23,238 nt of DNA from Streptomyces anulatus. GTDB taxonomy: Bacteria > Actinomycetota > Actinomycetes > Streptomycetales > Streptomycetaceae. A program made the translations under genes and the position numbers. The notes under the pieces are model-generated. The model searched no databases, had not been told where the DNA came from, and saw only the letters and a program-made list of their open reading frames with translations. The DNA lies in the NCBI RefSeq assembly GCF_000721175.1, contig NZ_JOEZ01000056.1:1-23238 (forward strand), in the 5' to 3' direction. Below are positions 13,994 through 23,006 of this stretch, piece by piece (position 1 is the stretch's first letter; each line of letters begins with the position of its first letter).

Positions 13994-15723
13994 TCGCAGC
14001 CATCAAACCGGCCGGGTCCAACACCCGCGGTCTGCTCGCCTACCTCTACGGTCCCGGCCGGCACGACGAACACCTCGACCCGCACCTCGTCACCGGCTTC
14101 GCCATGCTCGGCATGCCCAATCCCGGCCGCGACGAACAAGCCACCCTGACCGAACTCGGCCACTACCTCGACGAGCCCGTACGCCTGCGCAACAGCGAGT
14201 TCGGCAAGCCTGTCACCGACCATGTCTGGCACTGCCCCGTCCGCGCAGCACCCGAAGACCGCTACCTCTCCGACACCGAGTGGGGCGAGATCGCCCAACG
14301 CATCGTCCAGGCATCCGGCATCGCCCCCGAAGGTGACGATCTGGCCTGCCGCTGGATCGCCGTACGCCACGCGGATGACCACATCCACATCCTCGCGACC
14401 ACCGTCCGCGAAGACGGCCGACGCCCCAAGCTCCACGACAGCGGCATCCGCGTCGGCGACGCCTGCCGGGAGATCGAGAAAGACTACGGGCTGCGCCGCC
14501 TGAAGAAGGGCGACCGCACCGCGGCCCGCCGTCCCACCCAGGCCGAGATGCACAAGGCCGACCGCCTCGGCTGGGAGCAGACCAGCCGCGAGTGGCTCCA
14601 GGACCGCATCCGCGCCGCCATCCCGCACGCCACCAGCGCCGAGGAACTCCTCGCCTACCTCGAAGCCAGCGAAATCCTGGTCAAGCCCCGCCGCGGCCCC
14701 TCTGGAGACCTCCTCGGCTACTCCGTAGGCCGCCCCGGCGATCTCAACAAGGACGGCGAGCAGATCTACCACCCCGGCGGGAAGATCGCCCCCGACCTTT
14801 CCCTGCCCAAGCTGAAGGCTCGCCTGGAGACCAGCGCCCCCGAGGAACACCCCACCGCCCGGCGCAACCGACCCGCCACCGCCTGGCATCAGGCCACCGA
14901 AGCCCTCGACACCCTCCACACAGAGATCACCGGCACAAGCGCCGACGACGGTAAGGACGCACGAGCGCAGGCACACATCACTGCCTTGGGCGAACTCATC
15001 GAAGCCACCGCCCAGAACGCCCCCGCAGATATCCGTGCGCAACTACATGCGGCCAGCCGGACCTTCGCCCGTGCCCAGCGCTCTCAAAGCCGTGCCGAAG
15101 ACCGCGCCGCCCACACCCTGCGGTCTGCAGCCCGCGACATCGTCAACACTGCCACCGGGCCCGACGGCAGCGCCCTCGCCGCCCTGACCGCCGCACTCCT
15201 CTGGGCCGCCATCCTCGCTGCACGCTGGCACGAGGCTAAGGGGCACGCTCACCAGGCCGACGCCGCCCGCCAAGCCGTTCAGCACCTGCAGTCAGCCGCC
15301 GACGACGCGCTCAGTGCGACGCTCACCGAGCTGGCAGCCCGGCCCTTCAAGGAGGAGACCCGTCGCATCCTGGCCAACGACATACGTGCAGCTGTCCCCG
15401 AACACGCCGAGCGGATCCTCTCCGATCCCGGTTGGCCCGCGCTCGCCACGGTCCTCGCCGATGCCGAAGCCGGCGGCCACAAACCCCACCAACTCCTCAA
15501 GGAAGCCGCCGCCCGCCGTGAGCTCGGCACTGCCCACAGGCCCGCCCGCGTCCTGATCACCCGCATTCAGCACACCAGCCGCAACCCCGCACCCAACCGC
15601 CGCGCCGAAGCAGCCCGCCTACGAAGCACCACCGCGTCAGCCTTCAGCACACCGTCTCCCGGCACCCAGCCGCCCACGGCAACAGCAGCCCCCACGAGCC
15701 AGCCGAGCCGCCCCCGCCGCTAA
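13990..15723 (+). CDS. HUH relaxase / mobilisation nuclease
   Basis: Protein of 577 residues. The N-terminal relaxase domain starts MIAAIKPAGSNTRGLLAYLYGPGRHDEH, where a tyrosine (Y18 or Y20) is a candidate nicking residue. It continues with DHVWHCPV (77-84) and the metal-binding histidine cluster RHADDHIHI (126-134; H127, H131, H133). It would nick one strand at oriT and remain covalently bound during conjugal transfer. Residues 150-280 hold a conserved segment (REWLQDRIRAAIPHATSAEELLAYL); after about 300 the protein is an Ala-rich, largely helical tail. GGGAGG lies about ten bases before the GTG start. No TraB/FtsK-type pump or type IV secretion gene is present in the window, so mobilisation would need a helper. 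It is the last plus-strand gene of the element. Confidence 0.9.
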   Translation: MIAAIKPAGSNTRGLLAYLYGPGRHDEHLDPHLVTGFAMLGMPNPGRDEQATLTELGHYLDEPVRLRNSEFGKPVTDHVWHCPVRAAPEDRYLSDTEWGEIAQRIVQASGIAPEGDDLACRWIAVRHADDHIHILATTVREDGRRPKLHDSGIRVGDACREIEKDYGLRRLKKGDRTAARRPTQAEMHKADRLGWEQTSREWLQDRIRAAIPHATSAEELLAYLEASEILVKPRRGPSGDLLGYSVGRPGDLNKDGEQIYHPGGKIAPDLSLPKLKARLETSAPEEHPTARRNRPATAWHQATEALDTLHTEITGTSADDGKDARAQAHITALGELIEATAQNAPADIRAQLHAASRTFARAQRSQSRAEDRAAHTLRSAARDIVNTATGPDGSALAALTAALLWAAILAARWHEAKGHAHQADAARQAVQHLQSAADDALSATLTELAARPFKEETRRILANDIRAAVPEHAERILSDPGWPALATVLADAEAGGHKPHQLLKEAAARRELGTAHRPARVLITRIQHTSRNPAPNRRAEAARLRSTTASAFSTPSPGTQPPTATAAPTSQPSRPRR

Positions 15724-15859
15724 CCCTGAGGAGAGCGCGTTACCCAGAGCCCCGTCAGGGGCACGAACCCACCCCAGCCACACTCCCCCACAGCTCATCC
15801 CCGTCTCATCAGGCGACGGCTACCTCCCGCAGCAGAGACGGGTGGCTGGGCGGCTGCAC
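15724..15859. other. gap between converging relaxase and biosynthetic-type operon
   Basis: Contains a small hairpin GCCCC-GTCA-GGGGC (15749-15762) and a longer-range complement between CCACCCCAGCCAC (about 15770) and GTGGCTGGGCGG (about 15842). Either could serve as a bidirectional terminator. No copy of the tRNA-Ser 3' end is present, so this is not a recognisable att site. Confidence 0.35.
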
Positions 15860-16843
15860 TCATACACGTACCTCTTGCTCAATAACCCGAGCGATCTCTG
15901 GCCAGGGAACGAGCGGAGGGCCAAAAAGCGACCAATAGTCGTAGAGGTCTCGGACCACGGCGCTGACACCGAGGCGCACAGCGTTTGAGTCGATCGAACC
16001 GATGACCCGTCGTGTGATTCCACCTGCCCCTCGGGCCGCAGGAGCGATCCCGTGGCCCAGAAGGAGAGTGGCGGTGCGGATGGCGTCCAGCGTTTCTGTT
16101 GGGGCCGCCCGGGCGAAGCGACCGTAGATCATTTCGTGCCAGCGCATTTGGGTGCGCGCCCAAGCAAGGCGCTCCAGCCCCGTTCCTAGGTCGACGGCCA
16201 GGCGATCCGGGTTCTCGTGGTTCCACAGGAGGACGAGGTCTCCGAGCGTGAGGTCCAGGTGCCGAAAGCGCAGCGTTACGCCGCCGACCTGTCGTCGTCG
16301 CCACGGAGTGACGCTGCCGTAGATGCTCAGATGCCGGGCATGGAAGCCGAGCTGGGAAAGGACGGACAGCCAGCTGTCGAGAATGGATCCGTACTCGTCC
16401 AGGGTCTGCACGGGTTGGACTCTGGAGATGTTGACGAAGGATGTCAGGGCTCCTTCGCACAGGACGCCAGCGGTGTCGCGTGGGCCTGTGAAGCGTACGA
16501 CGGGCTGAGGGAGAAACCCGGTCCGGTACGTGTGTGGCTTGCCCTCTTTGAGGAGGGGGTCGAGGGCTTGGACCGCGGAGATGGTCAGTTCGGTCTCGCG
16601 TCCGCATCTGAGCGGGAGGCATGCGGCGCGTGGGGCGCCGTCCCTTGCGAAGCCGTTCTCCAGGCGGTCGAGGATCTCCTTCCAGGAGGGCGGGTGGCGA
16701 GGTGGTCTGTAGGGGGTTCCGCGGTGGGGATGGCGGATGTCGATCCGGGAGTCGGCGACGGTGAACTCCCAGTGCTTGCCTAGCGCCGCGCGGAGAACGG
16801 CGGGTATCCGTCCCGACAGCGCTTCATTGGCCGTGCCGGTCAT
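15860..16843 (-). CDS. alanyl-tRNA-synthetase-like catalytic domain protein
   Basis: Protein of 327 residues without an assigned name. Its C-terminal half matches the pattern of the AlaRS class II core: LGDLVLLWN (200-208) resembles the EIWN strand, VDLGTGLERLAW (217-228) matches motif 3 (VDTGMGLERI), and DAIRTATLLLGHGIAPAARGAGGITRRVI (253-281, key residues D-I-R, DG/HG, P, RG, RR) mirrors ADHIRS...DGVMPSNENRGYVLRRI. The region HTYRTGFLPQPVVRFTG (104-120) may correspond to the N-terminal part. Editing and C-Ala domains are absent and the tRNA-binding region is short, so it probably activates alanine or a related acid for a pathway rather than for translation. The start ATG at 16843 overlaps the glycosyltransferase stop (ATGA). 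It is the last gene of the operon. Confidence 0.62.
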   Translation of the reverse strand: MTGTANEALSGRIPAVLRAALGKHWEFTVADSRIDIRHPHRGTPYRPPRHPPSWKEILDRLENGFARDGAPRAACLPLRCGRETELTISAVQALDPLLKEGKPHTYRTGFLPQPVVRFTGPRDTAGVLCEGALTSFVNISRVQPVQTLDEYGSILDSWLSVLSQLGFHARHLSIYGSVTPWRRRQVGGVTLRFRHLDLTLGDLVLLWNHENPDRLAVDLGTGLERLAWARTQMRWHEMIYGRFARAAPTETLDAIRTATLLLGHGIAPAARGAGGITRRVIGSIDSNAVRLGVSAVVRDLYDYWSLFGPPLVPWPEIARVIEQEVRV

Positions 16844-17862
16844 GCTGATCCTGTCGCCAGTGCTCGAAAGTGCCGGACAGGATCGAAGCGGTGCTGACCG
16901 ATCTCCTGGACCTGCTGGTGATCGAGCGTTGCCGCTCGCTCGATGGCACGAGCCAGTTGGCGGGCGGCTGTCTCGTCGTCCGCACCGGGGTCGGCCACGG
17001 TGATCGCGCCGGTGCGCTCGCACAGTGCCGCTTCTGCGCAGGTGCCCTCGCGCCAGGTGAGTGCGGCCATGGGCGTGCCGGCCCGTAAGGATTCCCCGAA
17101 GACTGCGGCGCCGGCTTCCACGTAGGTGCGGGCGTAGGTGTAGACGAAGACGGAGGCGTCACGGATGGCAGCGGTCTTGGCAGCGCCGCCGAGCTCACCG
17201 ACCCACTCTACATGGTCTGCGCTGAACAGTCGGTCGTAGCGCCGCACATAGTCCGCGTCGAAGACGGGGCCAACGACTCGTACCCTGCGGCCGAGTAACT
17301 GGGCTGCCCGTACGGCTATGTGTGGCGCCTTCTCCTCGTCGATCCGGCCGAGCCAGACGAGATCGGCTCCGGGGACGGCCGGGGGTTCCTCCTCGTGGAG
17401 ACCGAGGTGAACGGCAAGCTCGGGGATTGGTTGGTGAGCGGCATACCTCTCGATCATTTCCGGCGAGTAGCAGTAGAGACGTGACCGCTTGCCGTCGAAG
17501 GCTGTGTCTGCGTGCTGGAAGATCGGCGAGTGCTGGAACGTGGCCACATCGCAGTCCAGCGCGGCCAGAGTGCGGGTCCAGGCGGGGAGCGAGGGATATT
17601 CGTGTCCAACGACCAGGAGGTCGTATCCGGTGCTGCGGAGCTCACGCTCGGCGAGGGTTCCTGTGGTGATGTCCTCCAGCCGGACGGGCTTACGGACCCA
17701 GTCGTTCTCCAAGTCCGTGAGCCAGCCCGGCCCGAGGAGGTGTACGTCGGCGCCTGCGGCCCGGGCGCCCACGGCGACCGCCCACAGCCATCGTTCGATC
17801 CCGCCGTACCCGGCGGGTGGAAAGGCGTAGCTACCAGGGAAGTCGCAGACGCCGACGAGCAC
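16840..17862 (-). CDS. glycosyltransferase, GT4-like (GT-B fold)
   Basis: Protein of 340 residues starting at GTG 17862 (GGAGG six bases upstream; one base after the seryl-tRNA synthetase stop). The N-terminal domain has the glycine-rich acceptor loop FPPAGYGGIERWLWAVA (14-30). The donor domain has LVWLGRIDEEKAPHIAVRAAQLLG, a standard GT4 segment, and an E-x7-E motif in VEAGAAVFGESLRAGTPMAAL. It would transfer a sugar from a nucleotide-sugar donor, presumably to the pathway product; donor and acceptor are not deducible. Cytoplasmic, no signal peptide. It overlaps the AlaRS-like gene by four bases, and the spacing places it firmly in the same operon. Confidence 0.85.
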   Translation of the reverse strand: MLVGVCDFPGSYAFPPAGYGGIERWLWAVAVGARAAGADVHLLGPGWLTDLENDWVRKPVRLEDITTGTLAERELRSTGYDLLVVGHEYPSLPAWTRTLAALDCDVATFQHSPIFQHADTAFDGKRSRLYCYSPEMIERYAAHQPIPELAVHLGLHEEEPPAVPGADLVWLGRIDEEKAPHIAVRAAQLLGRRVRVVGPVFDADYVRRYDRLFSADHVEWVGELGGAAKTAAIRDASVFVYTYARTYVEAGAAVFGESLRAGTPMAALTWREGTCAEAALCERTGAITVADPGADDETAARQLARAIERAATLDHQQVQEIGQHRFDPVRHFRALATGSA

Positions 17863-17863
17863 G

Positions 17864-19156
17864 TTATGCCTCCGGTGTTCCGTCCGCCGAGATACGGCGG
17901 AAGCCGAGGTACGGAAAGAGCGATTCGGGCAGGACCAGGGAGCCGTCCTCCTGCTGGGACTGTTCGAGAAGCGCGGCAACGGTTCGGCCCACGGGGAGGC
18001 CGGAGCCGTTAAGCGTGGCGACGAGCTTGGGCTTGCCGTCCTCACCGCGGGTGCGGATGTTCGCGCGGCGGGCCTGGAACGTGCCGAAGTTGGAGATCGA
18101 GGAGATCTCGCGGTACGTGTTCTGGCTCGGGATCCAGACCTCGATGTCGTACGTGAGCTGGGCGGAGAAACCCGTGTCGCCGGCAGCGAGGGTGACGACC
18201 CGGTAAGCGAGGCCGAGTTCCTTCAGGCATGCCTCGGCATGGCTGACCATCTTTTCGAGCTCGGCGTCAGCGTCCTTCGGGTCGACGATTCGGACCATCT
18301 CCACCTTGGAGAACTGGTGCTGGCGGATCAAGCCCCTGGTGTCGCGCCCGTACGATCCGGCCTCCGAACGGAAGCATGGCGTGTGGGCGGTGAGCGCCAA
18401 CGGCAGCTCGGCGGGAGGGATGATCTCGTCGGCGTAGAGGTTGGTCAGTGGCACTTCGGCGGTCGGGATCAGGAACAGCTCCCGGTCGGCGACGCCGGTC
18501 TTGAAGAGGTCTTCCTCGAACTTCGGCAGCTGCCCGGTGCCCGTCATGGTCTTTCGGGTGACCAGGTACGGAACCGCGTGCTCGATGTACCCGTGCCGAC
18601 GGGTGTGGAGGTCGAGGAAGAGCGTGGCCAGCGCCCTCTCCAGCGCTGCTCCGGCGCCGCGGGAGACCGCGAAGCGTGGGCCGGAGAGCTTCGTCGCCCG
18701 TGCGAAGTCGAGAATGCCGGTGGCCTCGCCGAGGTCGACGTGGTCCTTCGGCTCGAACGGGAATGCCGGCGGTGTGCCGACACGCCTGACCTCGACCGCG
18801 AACTCATCGGAGTCACCATCGGGTGCGGCGTCGTCCGGCAGGTTCGGAATGCTGAGGAGGAGGTCGCGGAGCTGTTCCTGGACCTGCTCCTGCCCAGTCT
18901 CGATCTCCCGGATCTCGTCCTTGAGCTCGCGAGCGCGCTCCTTCAGCTTGGTGATGTCACCGCCCTGCTTGGCCGTCTGCTGGACCTCGCTTGCCACCCG
19001 CTTGGACTCCGCCCGCAGCTCGTCGGCCGAGCGGATGTTCTGGTTGCGCCGGGACTGAAGGTCCTCCAGCGCGGACAGGTCCAGTGTGTAACCGCGACGA
19101 GCGAGCCGACGAACCGCTTCGGCACCCATTTCAATCAGGGCGCGGGCATCATGCAT
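17864..19156 (-). CDS. serS: seryl-tRNA synthetase (probable second copy)
   Basis: Class II synthetase of 430 residues, normal SerRS length. An N-terminal coiled-coil arm (about 28-105) recognises the long variable arm of tRNA-Ser. Catalytic signatures are TAEVPLTNL (232-240), motif 2 FRSEAGSYGRDTRGLIRQHQF (262-282) and motif 3 NGSGLPVGRTVAALLE (383-398). The active-site residues look intact, so it should activate serine. The start ATG at 19156 overlaps the end of the phosphatase gene by eight bases and lacks a strong ribosome binding site. Housekeeping serS is not normally found in such an operon, so this is likely a dedicated paralogue, either supplying Ser-tRNA/seryl-AMP to biosynthesis (as known for VlmL in valanimycin) or conferring self-resistance to a serine-mimic product; that is inference. 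Confidence 0.9.
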   Translation of the reverse strand: MHDARALIEMGAEAVRRLARRGYTLDLSALEDLQSRRNQNIRSADELRAESKRVASEVQQTAKQGGDITKLKERARELKDEIREIETGQEQVQEQLRDLLLSIPNLPDDAAPDGDSDEFAVEVRRVGTPPAFPFEPKDHVDLGEATGILDFARATKLSGPRFAVSRGAGAALERALATLFLDLHTRRHGYIEHAVPYLVTRKTMTGTGQLPKFEEDLFKTGVADRELFLIPTAEVPLTNLYADEIIPPAELPLALTAHTPCFRSEAGSYGRDTRGLIRQHQFSKVEMVRIVDPKDADAELEKMVSHAEACLKELGLAYRVVTLAAGDTGFSAQLTYDIEVWIPSQNTYREISSISNFGTFQARRANIRTRGEDGKPKLVATLNGSGLPVGRTVAALLEQSQQEDGSLVLPESLFPYLGFRRISADGTPEA

Positions 19157-19862
19157 GAGGAAGATCCTTCTGATCCGGCGAGTGGGATGCGGATTCGACG
19201 GTAGCAACCGCCGAGCCTCCACCGATCCGCAATACGGACGCGGCATCGTCGTCCTTGGCCTCTTGGTGTCGGCCATCCCGATCAAGATCGCCCAGCAACG
19301 CCGTGAGCCGGTCGGGCAGCTCATCGTCAGGGATGACGATCGGATCGAGATAGGGCGCCTCCGGAAAGAAGAGCGGCATGGCTTCATTTGCGCAGCGGGT
19401 CTGCTGCCAGAGGAGCACCGAGATCAGCAGGCCATGCCCTACGAGGACACGGGGCCCAGGGCGCTCCAGGGCGGAGAGCAATCCCACGAGCATTCTCCGG
19501 ATGCCCTCTCGCTGGGATTCGGTTCCGCCCTCTGGGCGCTTCGTTGAGCCGTGGCCGTCGAGCCAGACCGCGTACTCCAGAAATGGGCTGCCTTCAAAGA
19601 TTCCGTAGTCGAGTTCGTTCAAGCGAGGGTCGATGACCAGCTTCGCTGCCGGAACCCCCATCAACAGAGATGCTGTTTGCTGAGCTCGGGGAAATTCGCT
19701 GGTCAGCCACGTCCGTACCGTGTGGAGAGGCAGGGTCGCCCAGCCTCGGCTGAGCGACTGCCGCCCCTCCTCGGTCAGCCGGATGGGCTTGGACGGATCA
19801 CCATTGACCAGATATCGCCTGCTGTAGTTCGTCTGCCCATGGCGGAGGATGTAGGTGGTCAC
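19149..19862 (-). CDS. histidine phosphatase superfamily protein
   Basis: Protein of 237 residues starting at GTG 19862, which overlaps the upstream kinase stop (GTGA) and has GAGGAGG just upstream. The phosphohistidine nucleophile is in YILRHGQT (4-11, H8), with R59 in PRAQQTA, E90 in ELDYGIFEG and the second histidine H143 in VLVGHG. This is a complete phosphoglycerate-mutase-like active site. The family includes mutases and many small-molecule phosphatases; with two kinases in the same operon, removal or transfer of a phosphate on a pathway intermediate is more likely than glycolysis. The C-terminal 40 residues are acidic and Ser/Ala-rich and probably flexible. Confidence 0.85.
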   Translation of the reverse strand: MTTYILRHGQTNYSRRYLVNGDPSKPIRLTEEGRQSLSRGWATLPLHTVRTWLTSEFPRAQQTASLLMGVPAAKLVIDPRLNELDYGIFEGSPFLEYAVWLDGHGSTKRPEGGTESQREGIRRMLVGLLSALERPGPRVLVGHGLLISVLLWQQTRCANEAMPLFFPEAPYLDPIVIPDDELPDRLTALLGDLDRDGRHQEAKDDDAASVLRIGGGSAVATVESASHSPDQKDLPHA

Positions 19863-20785
19863 GAGTCCCTCCTCGGGATCGACGCCGAGAGGCTGGAGAG
19901 CACTTCCGACATGCGTTGCGCTCTCGGGTCCGCGGTCTCCACGTAGAAGAGGAGTCCGTCGAAGGCCAGCGCTCTGCACCAGGGGGCGAGTACAGGGACG
20001 GGGATCCGGGAGATCCGGGCGGCGGCGGCAAGCCGCCTGTCGGTTCCGCGCCCGAGGTCGTAGTAGACAGTCCAGAAGGCCCAGTCGAATACCGCGTCGC
20101 CCACCATGGGCAGCGGATCCAGCAGGCGCGGGTGCCCCAGCCAGTCGAAGGGCACGTTCTCGCGGTACAGGTCTGCGTGAAGGACGGTCGTGCGACCGGC
20201 GTCTTCCCGTAAGCCGGATAGTGCTGGGTACGTGGCGTCGACGAGCTGGCGCCATGAGCCGAGGCAGAGTGTCTTTGTCCGTCGCTGGATCCGCGGCAGC
20301 ATTTCGGTGCGGATGTGGTCTGCGAGGTGAGGTAAGGCACCTCGCAGGGTTCTGCGGCGGCCGATGGTGTGCAGCCCTTGGAGGGCGGCAGCGACCATCT
20401 GCATTTCGCGCGGAGGCCGCTGAGCAGCACCGGGGCGGCCTGCCACCAGTTCGAGGGCGGCTACCCCAAGATCGTCCGCGGTCTCGACGACGTCCACCGT
20501 CGGACCGCCGGCCCACAGCTGCAGAGCGCTGATCTCGTGCCGGTATCGGGCAGGGTCAGCCCATGCCTTTAGCAGCAGCGGGCAGCCGTCGAGGGAGGTG
20601 GCCAACGCGATCACTGAGGCGTGTCCGGCGTCGTGGTAGCCGCCGAGAGACAGCTTCCAGCGCTTCGCAGCTTGTTCCAGCAGGCCAGGTACCGCAGCCA
20701 GCCACATCTGCGCACCCGGCCCGTAGTGGTCGAGCAATCGCTGTCGGGATCCTGCTGGAATCTCTCCGAGTGTCCGCGCATTCAT
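19859..20785 (-). CDS. APH(6)-like small-molecule kinase
   Basis: Protein of 308 residues of the aminoglycoside/hydroxyurea phosphotransferase (APH6/hur) type. LLKAW (71-75, K73) and E84 match the ATP-anchoring Lys-Glu pair. The catalytic loop is VLHADLYRENV (201-211; H203, D205, N210), and the metal-binding DPLPMVGDAVFDWAFW (223-238) is characteristic of the streptomycin 6-kinase family. It would phosphorylate a hydroxyl on a sugar-like or nucleoside-like substrate, as a biosynthetic step or for self-protection. Its ATG at 20785 overlaps the upstream synthetase stop (TGATG) and its stop overlaps the phosphatase start. All catalytic residues are present. Confidence 0.8.
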   Translation of the reverse strand: MNARTLGEIPAGSRQRLLDHYGPGAQMWLAAVPGLLEQAAKRWKLSLGGYHDAGHASVIALATSLDGCPLLLKAWADPARYRHEISALQLWAGGPTVDVVETADDLGVAALELVAGRPGAAQRPPREMQMVAAALQGLHTIGRRRTLRGALPHLADHIRTEMLPRIQRRTKTLCLGSWRQLVDATYPALSGLREDAGRTTVLHADLYRENVPFDWLGHPRLLDPLPMVGDAVFDWAFWTVYYDLGRGTDRRLAAAARISRIPVPVLAPWCRALAFDGLLFYVETADPRAQRMSEVLSSLSASIPRRDS

Positions 20786-22035
20786 CAGCTCAGCACAATC
20801 CCGTCGGAAACAAGCTCATCCGTCAGAGCCGGGAACTCCCCGAGAGCTTCCGTGACCAACGCCTGCACCTTGTCGACCTCGGCATCGGGCGAGGACAGCC
20901 GAACGAGGATGCGCCAGGGCTGATCCAGCCGCTGCCCCGTGGTACTCACCAAGTGCACCTCAGCATGCCCCCCGGTCGCTTCGTGAAGCCGGTTGGCGAG
21001 CCGCTGCGCAGCCACGTTGTACAGCTTGCCGACGTGATAGACCGGGTTCTTGCCGTTGGCCCCCTCCAGGTTCATCGGCCTCAGCGGCGTGATGAGGCCG
21101 TTTACACGATTGCCCCGCCCTACCACGCCTTCGTCACCGGATTCGATCGAGCTGCCGGTGTAGGTCAGATAGAGCTCATCCTTCTCCGGCACGTCGCGTG
21201 CGTTCAGCCGGAAGCGAGCCTTGGAGCCGGGCAGCCGTAGTCCGGCAAGCCGGTAGCACTCGGCGAGGACGCTTTCGGTGTTCCGGACGTACTCCGCGCG
21301 GCTGCTCACGTGACGCGATTTCTGCGGGACGCAGAGCACGACGTCCGCTTGGTCCCCGTCCCAGTACCCCATGAGCTTGACGTCCGAGCCGCACCAGGCG
21401 CGGGAGAGGGTGAATTCGCTCTCGCCGGAGAAATGATCCACCAGCTCGCGGACGAACGACTCGAAGGGGTTCTCCGGCGCCCATCCGGTGCCGAGGGAGG
21501 TGTCGTTCGAGAGCCGCACGCGCCGCTCCCGCAGATCGTCTATGGAGCGGGGGTTGAACCAACGGGTTCGGTCCGGCACCGCATCCCCGGTGAGGACGGC
21601 ACCAGGGCTGGAATTGCTGGTGATGTTGAAGGTGAGGTCGAGGTGATCCGAGACCTCGGCGAGCCGCTCGGCGAAGAAGGACCGCACCTCGGCCTCCACG
21701 ATCTCCGTGACCGGGATGGGCTCGCCACCACACATTGGCGCCGCCCTGCCATTGACCAGAACCCGCACCGGCGAGGTCATCCCACCTGCCCCGTAGCGCA
21801 CCTCGCTGGCTCCTCCCAAGAGCGCGAGTTTGTCGAAGTTGTGGTGCAGTACGGCGCCGAAGTGCTCGACCGTATAGCGGCTGTAGGCACGGGACAGTCG
21901 CTCGGCAAGATGGTCGGCCAGGGTGTCCGGGTGGCCGAGTCCCTTGCGTTCCACGATGGTTGTCGCGTTCGGCTGGGCCATGCCGGTGTCGATGACGAGA
22001 TGGCTGTTGTCGATGGTCATGCTCGTACGAGGCAT
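20785..22035 (-). CDS. archaeal-type S-adenosylmethionine synthetase
   Basis: Protein of 416 residues forming SAM from methionine and ATP. It belongs to the archaeal-type MAT family (AdoMet_Synthase), not the bacterial MetK family, as shown by [19 protein letters not shown] (28-46), [51 protein letters not shown] and [18 protein letters not shown]. All typical segments are present and the length is normal (about 400). The start ATG at 22035 has GGGAG six bases upstream; the long open frame to 22626 is out of context. Streptomycetes have a housekeeping MetK elsewhere, so this copy likely boosts SAM, or acts on a methionine analogue, for the operon's product. It is separated from the preceding kinase gene by 77 bases. 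Confidence 0.9.
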   Translation of the reverse strand: MPRTSMTIDNSHLVIDTGMAQPNATTIVERKGLGHPDTLADHLAERLSRAYSRYTVEHFGAVLHHNFDKLALLGGASEVRYGAGGMTSPVRVLVNGRAAPMCGGEPIPVTEIVEAEVRSFFAERLAEVSDHLDLTFNITSNSSPGAVLTGDAVPDRTRWFNPRSIDDLRERRVRLSNDTSLGTGWAPENPFESFVRELVDHFSGESEFTLSRAWCGSDVKLMGYWDGDQADVVLCVPQKSRHVSSRAEYVRNTESVLAECYRLAGLRLPGSKARFRLNARDVPEKDELYLTYTGSSIESGDEGVVGRGNRVNGLITPLRPMNLEGANGKNPVYHVGKLYNVAAQRLANRLHEATGGHAEVHLVSTTGQRLDQPWRILVRLSSPDAEVDKVQALVTEALGEFPALTDELVSDGIVLS

Positions 22036-22112
22036 CACGAACTCCCGTTCCGGGGGGCAGAGGCGGATGAGCGCAGGCGTCAGCACGCCTGGACGAGCAA
22101 TGAGGCGCAGAG

Positions 22113-23006
22113 TCAGCGAGGAACGCCAGCAGCGCGGAGGCGGACGATGGTGTGGGCCAGCGACTGGTACGCGGAGATGTCCTGCTCGTCGGCCGCGAGT
22201 CGACAGACGTCGTGGACGGTGACGAGCCGGATGTCTTGGGGCCGACGGCGATCGAGCCATAGGAGCAGCCGCCAGGCTAGAACCGGGCCGCTGAAGGGCA
22301 GCCGGGTCACGAGATCGACCGGGATACGTCCAGGTGGAACGCCCTTGTACAGCAGGTCGCGTATGAGGTGGAAGACCACATCGGTGTAGTCCAGGACGGC
22401 CGGTCCGCGGGCACTCGCCTCCCAATCGACCACGTGCAGGCGATCGCCGTCGACGAGGAGGTGCTCGGCCTTGAGATCGCCGTGCAGGTGAACGACCGGG
22501 TGCGCATCGATGGTTTGAAGGGCCGCGCTCAGCACCGACCACCAGGGCAGTCGGTGACAACGACTGGAGAGCTGGTCCAGAAGGAACTGGTGAGAGGAAC
22601 ATAGATCGACACGCCTTGCTCCCCAACCTGAGCCTGGTGTGACGCCAGCAGTGGGCCGGTGCAGTCGCCCACTCACAGCCACGACGTGACCGATGTATCG
22701 CTCAACCGCCTCACGCGTGCCTATCGAGCACGGCGTCCCGGTCATCGTCCGGAAAACGGTCCAAGAGCCGGCTTCGCCTCCCCCGGAGGCAAGGACGAGC
22801 GGAACCGAGATCCCCCGTAAGGCGGCGCGCTCGATCGTTGCGACTTCGTCCCGACGCCTGCCGTCGGGATCGATGACCACGTAGACCTTTAAGAAGGCAC
22901 TGCCGTCCGTGGCGTGCTGCGTTCTCGAATACGACTTGTGGACTGCCGGCCCGAACGGGCCAAGGCCGTGCTCGGTCCACGGCTCGGCCACCCCTGTGCC
23001 GCCCAT
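22113..23006 (-). CDS. APH-type phosphotransferase (choline kinase-like fold)
   Basis: Protein of 297 residues. AFLKVYV (37-43, K40) fits the ATP-binding lysine, the catalytic loop is HLHGDLKAEHLL (173-184) and the metal-binding aspartate is in LHVVDWEAS (190-198, D194), then LDYTDVVFHL. The ATG at 23006 is chosen because GGAGG lies eight bases upstream; an in-frame ATG at 23021 and one at 23129 exist but lack that support. First gene of the seven-gene minus-strand operon within this window. The substrate is unknown; it shares only the kinase fold with the second APH in the operon, so two different phosphorylations are likely. Confidence 0.8.
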   Translation of the reverse strand: MGGTGVAEPWTEHGLGPFGPAVHKSYSRTQHATDGSAFLKVYVVIDPDGRRRDEVATIERAALRGISVPLVLASGGGEAGSWTVFRTMTGTPCSIGTREAVERYIGHVVAVSGRLHRPTAGVTPGSGWGARRVDLCSSHQFLLDQLSSRCHRLPWWSVLSAALQTIDAHPVVHLHGDLKAEHLLVDGDRLHVVDWEASARGPAVLDYTDVVFHLIRDLLYKGVPPGRIPVDLVTRLPFSGPVLAWRLLLWLDRRRPQDIRLVTVHDVCRLAADEQDISAYQSLAHTIVRLRAAGVPR

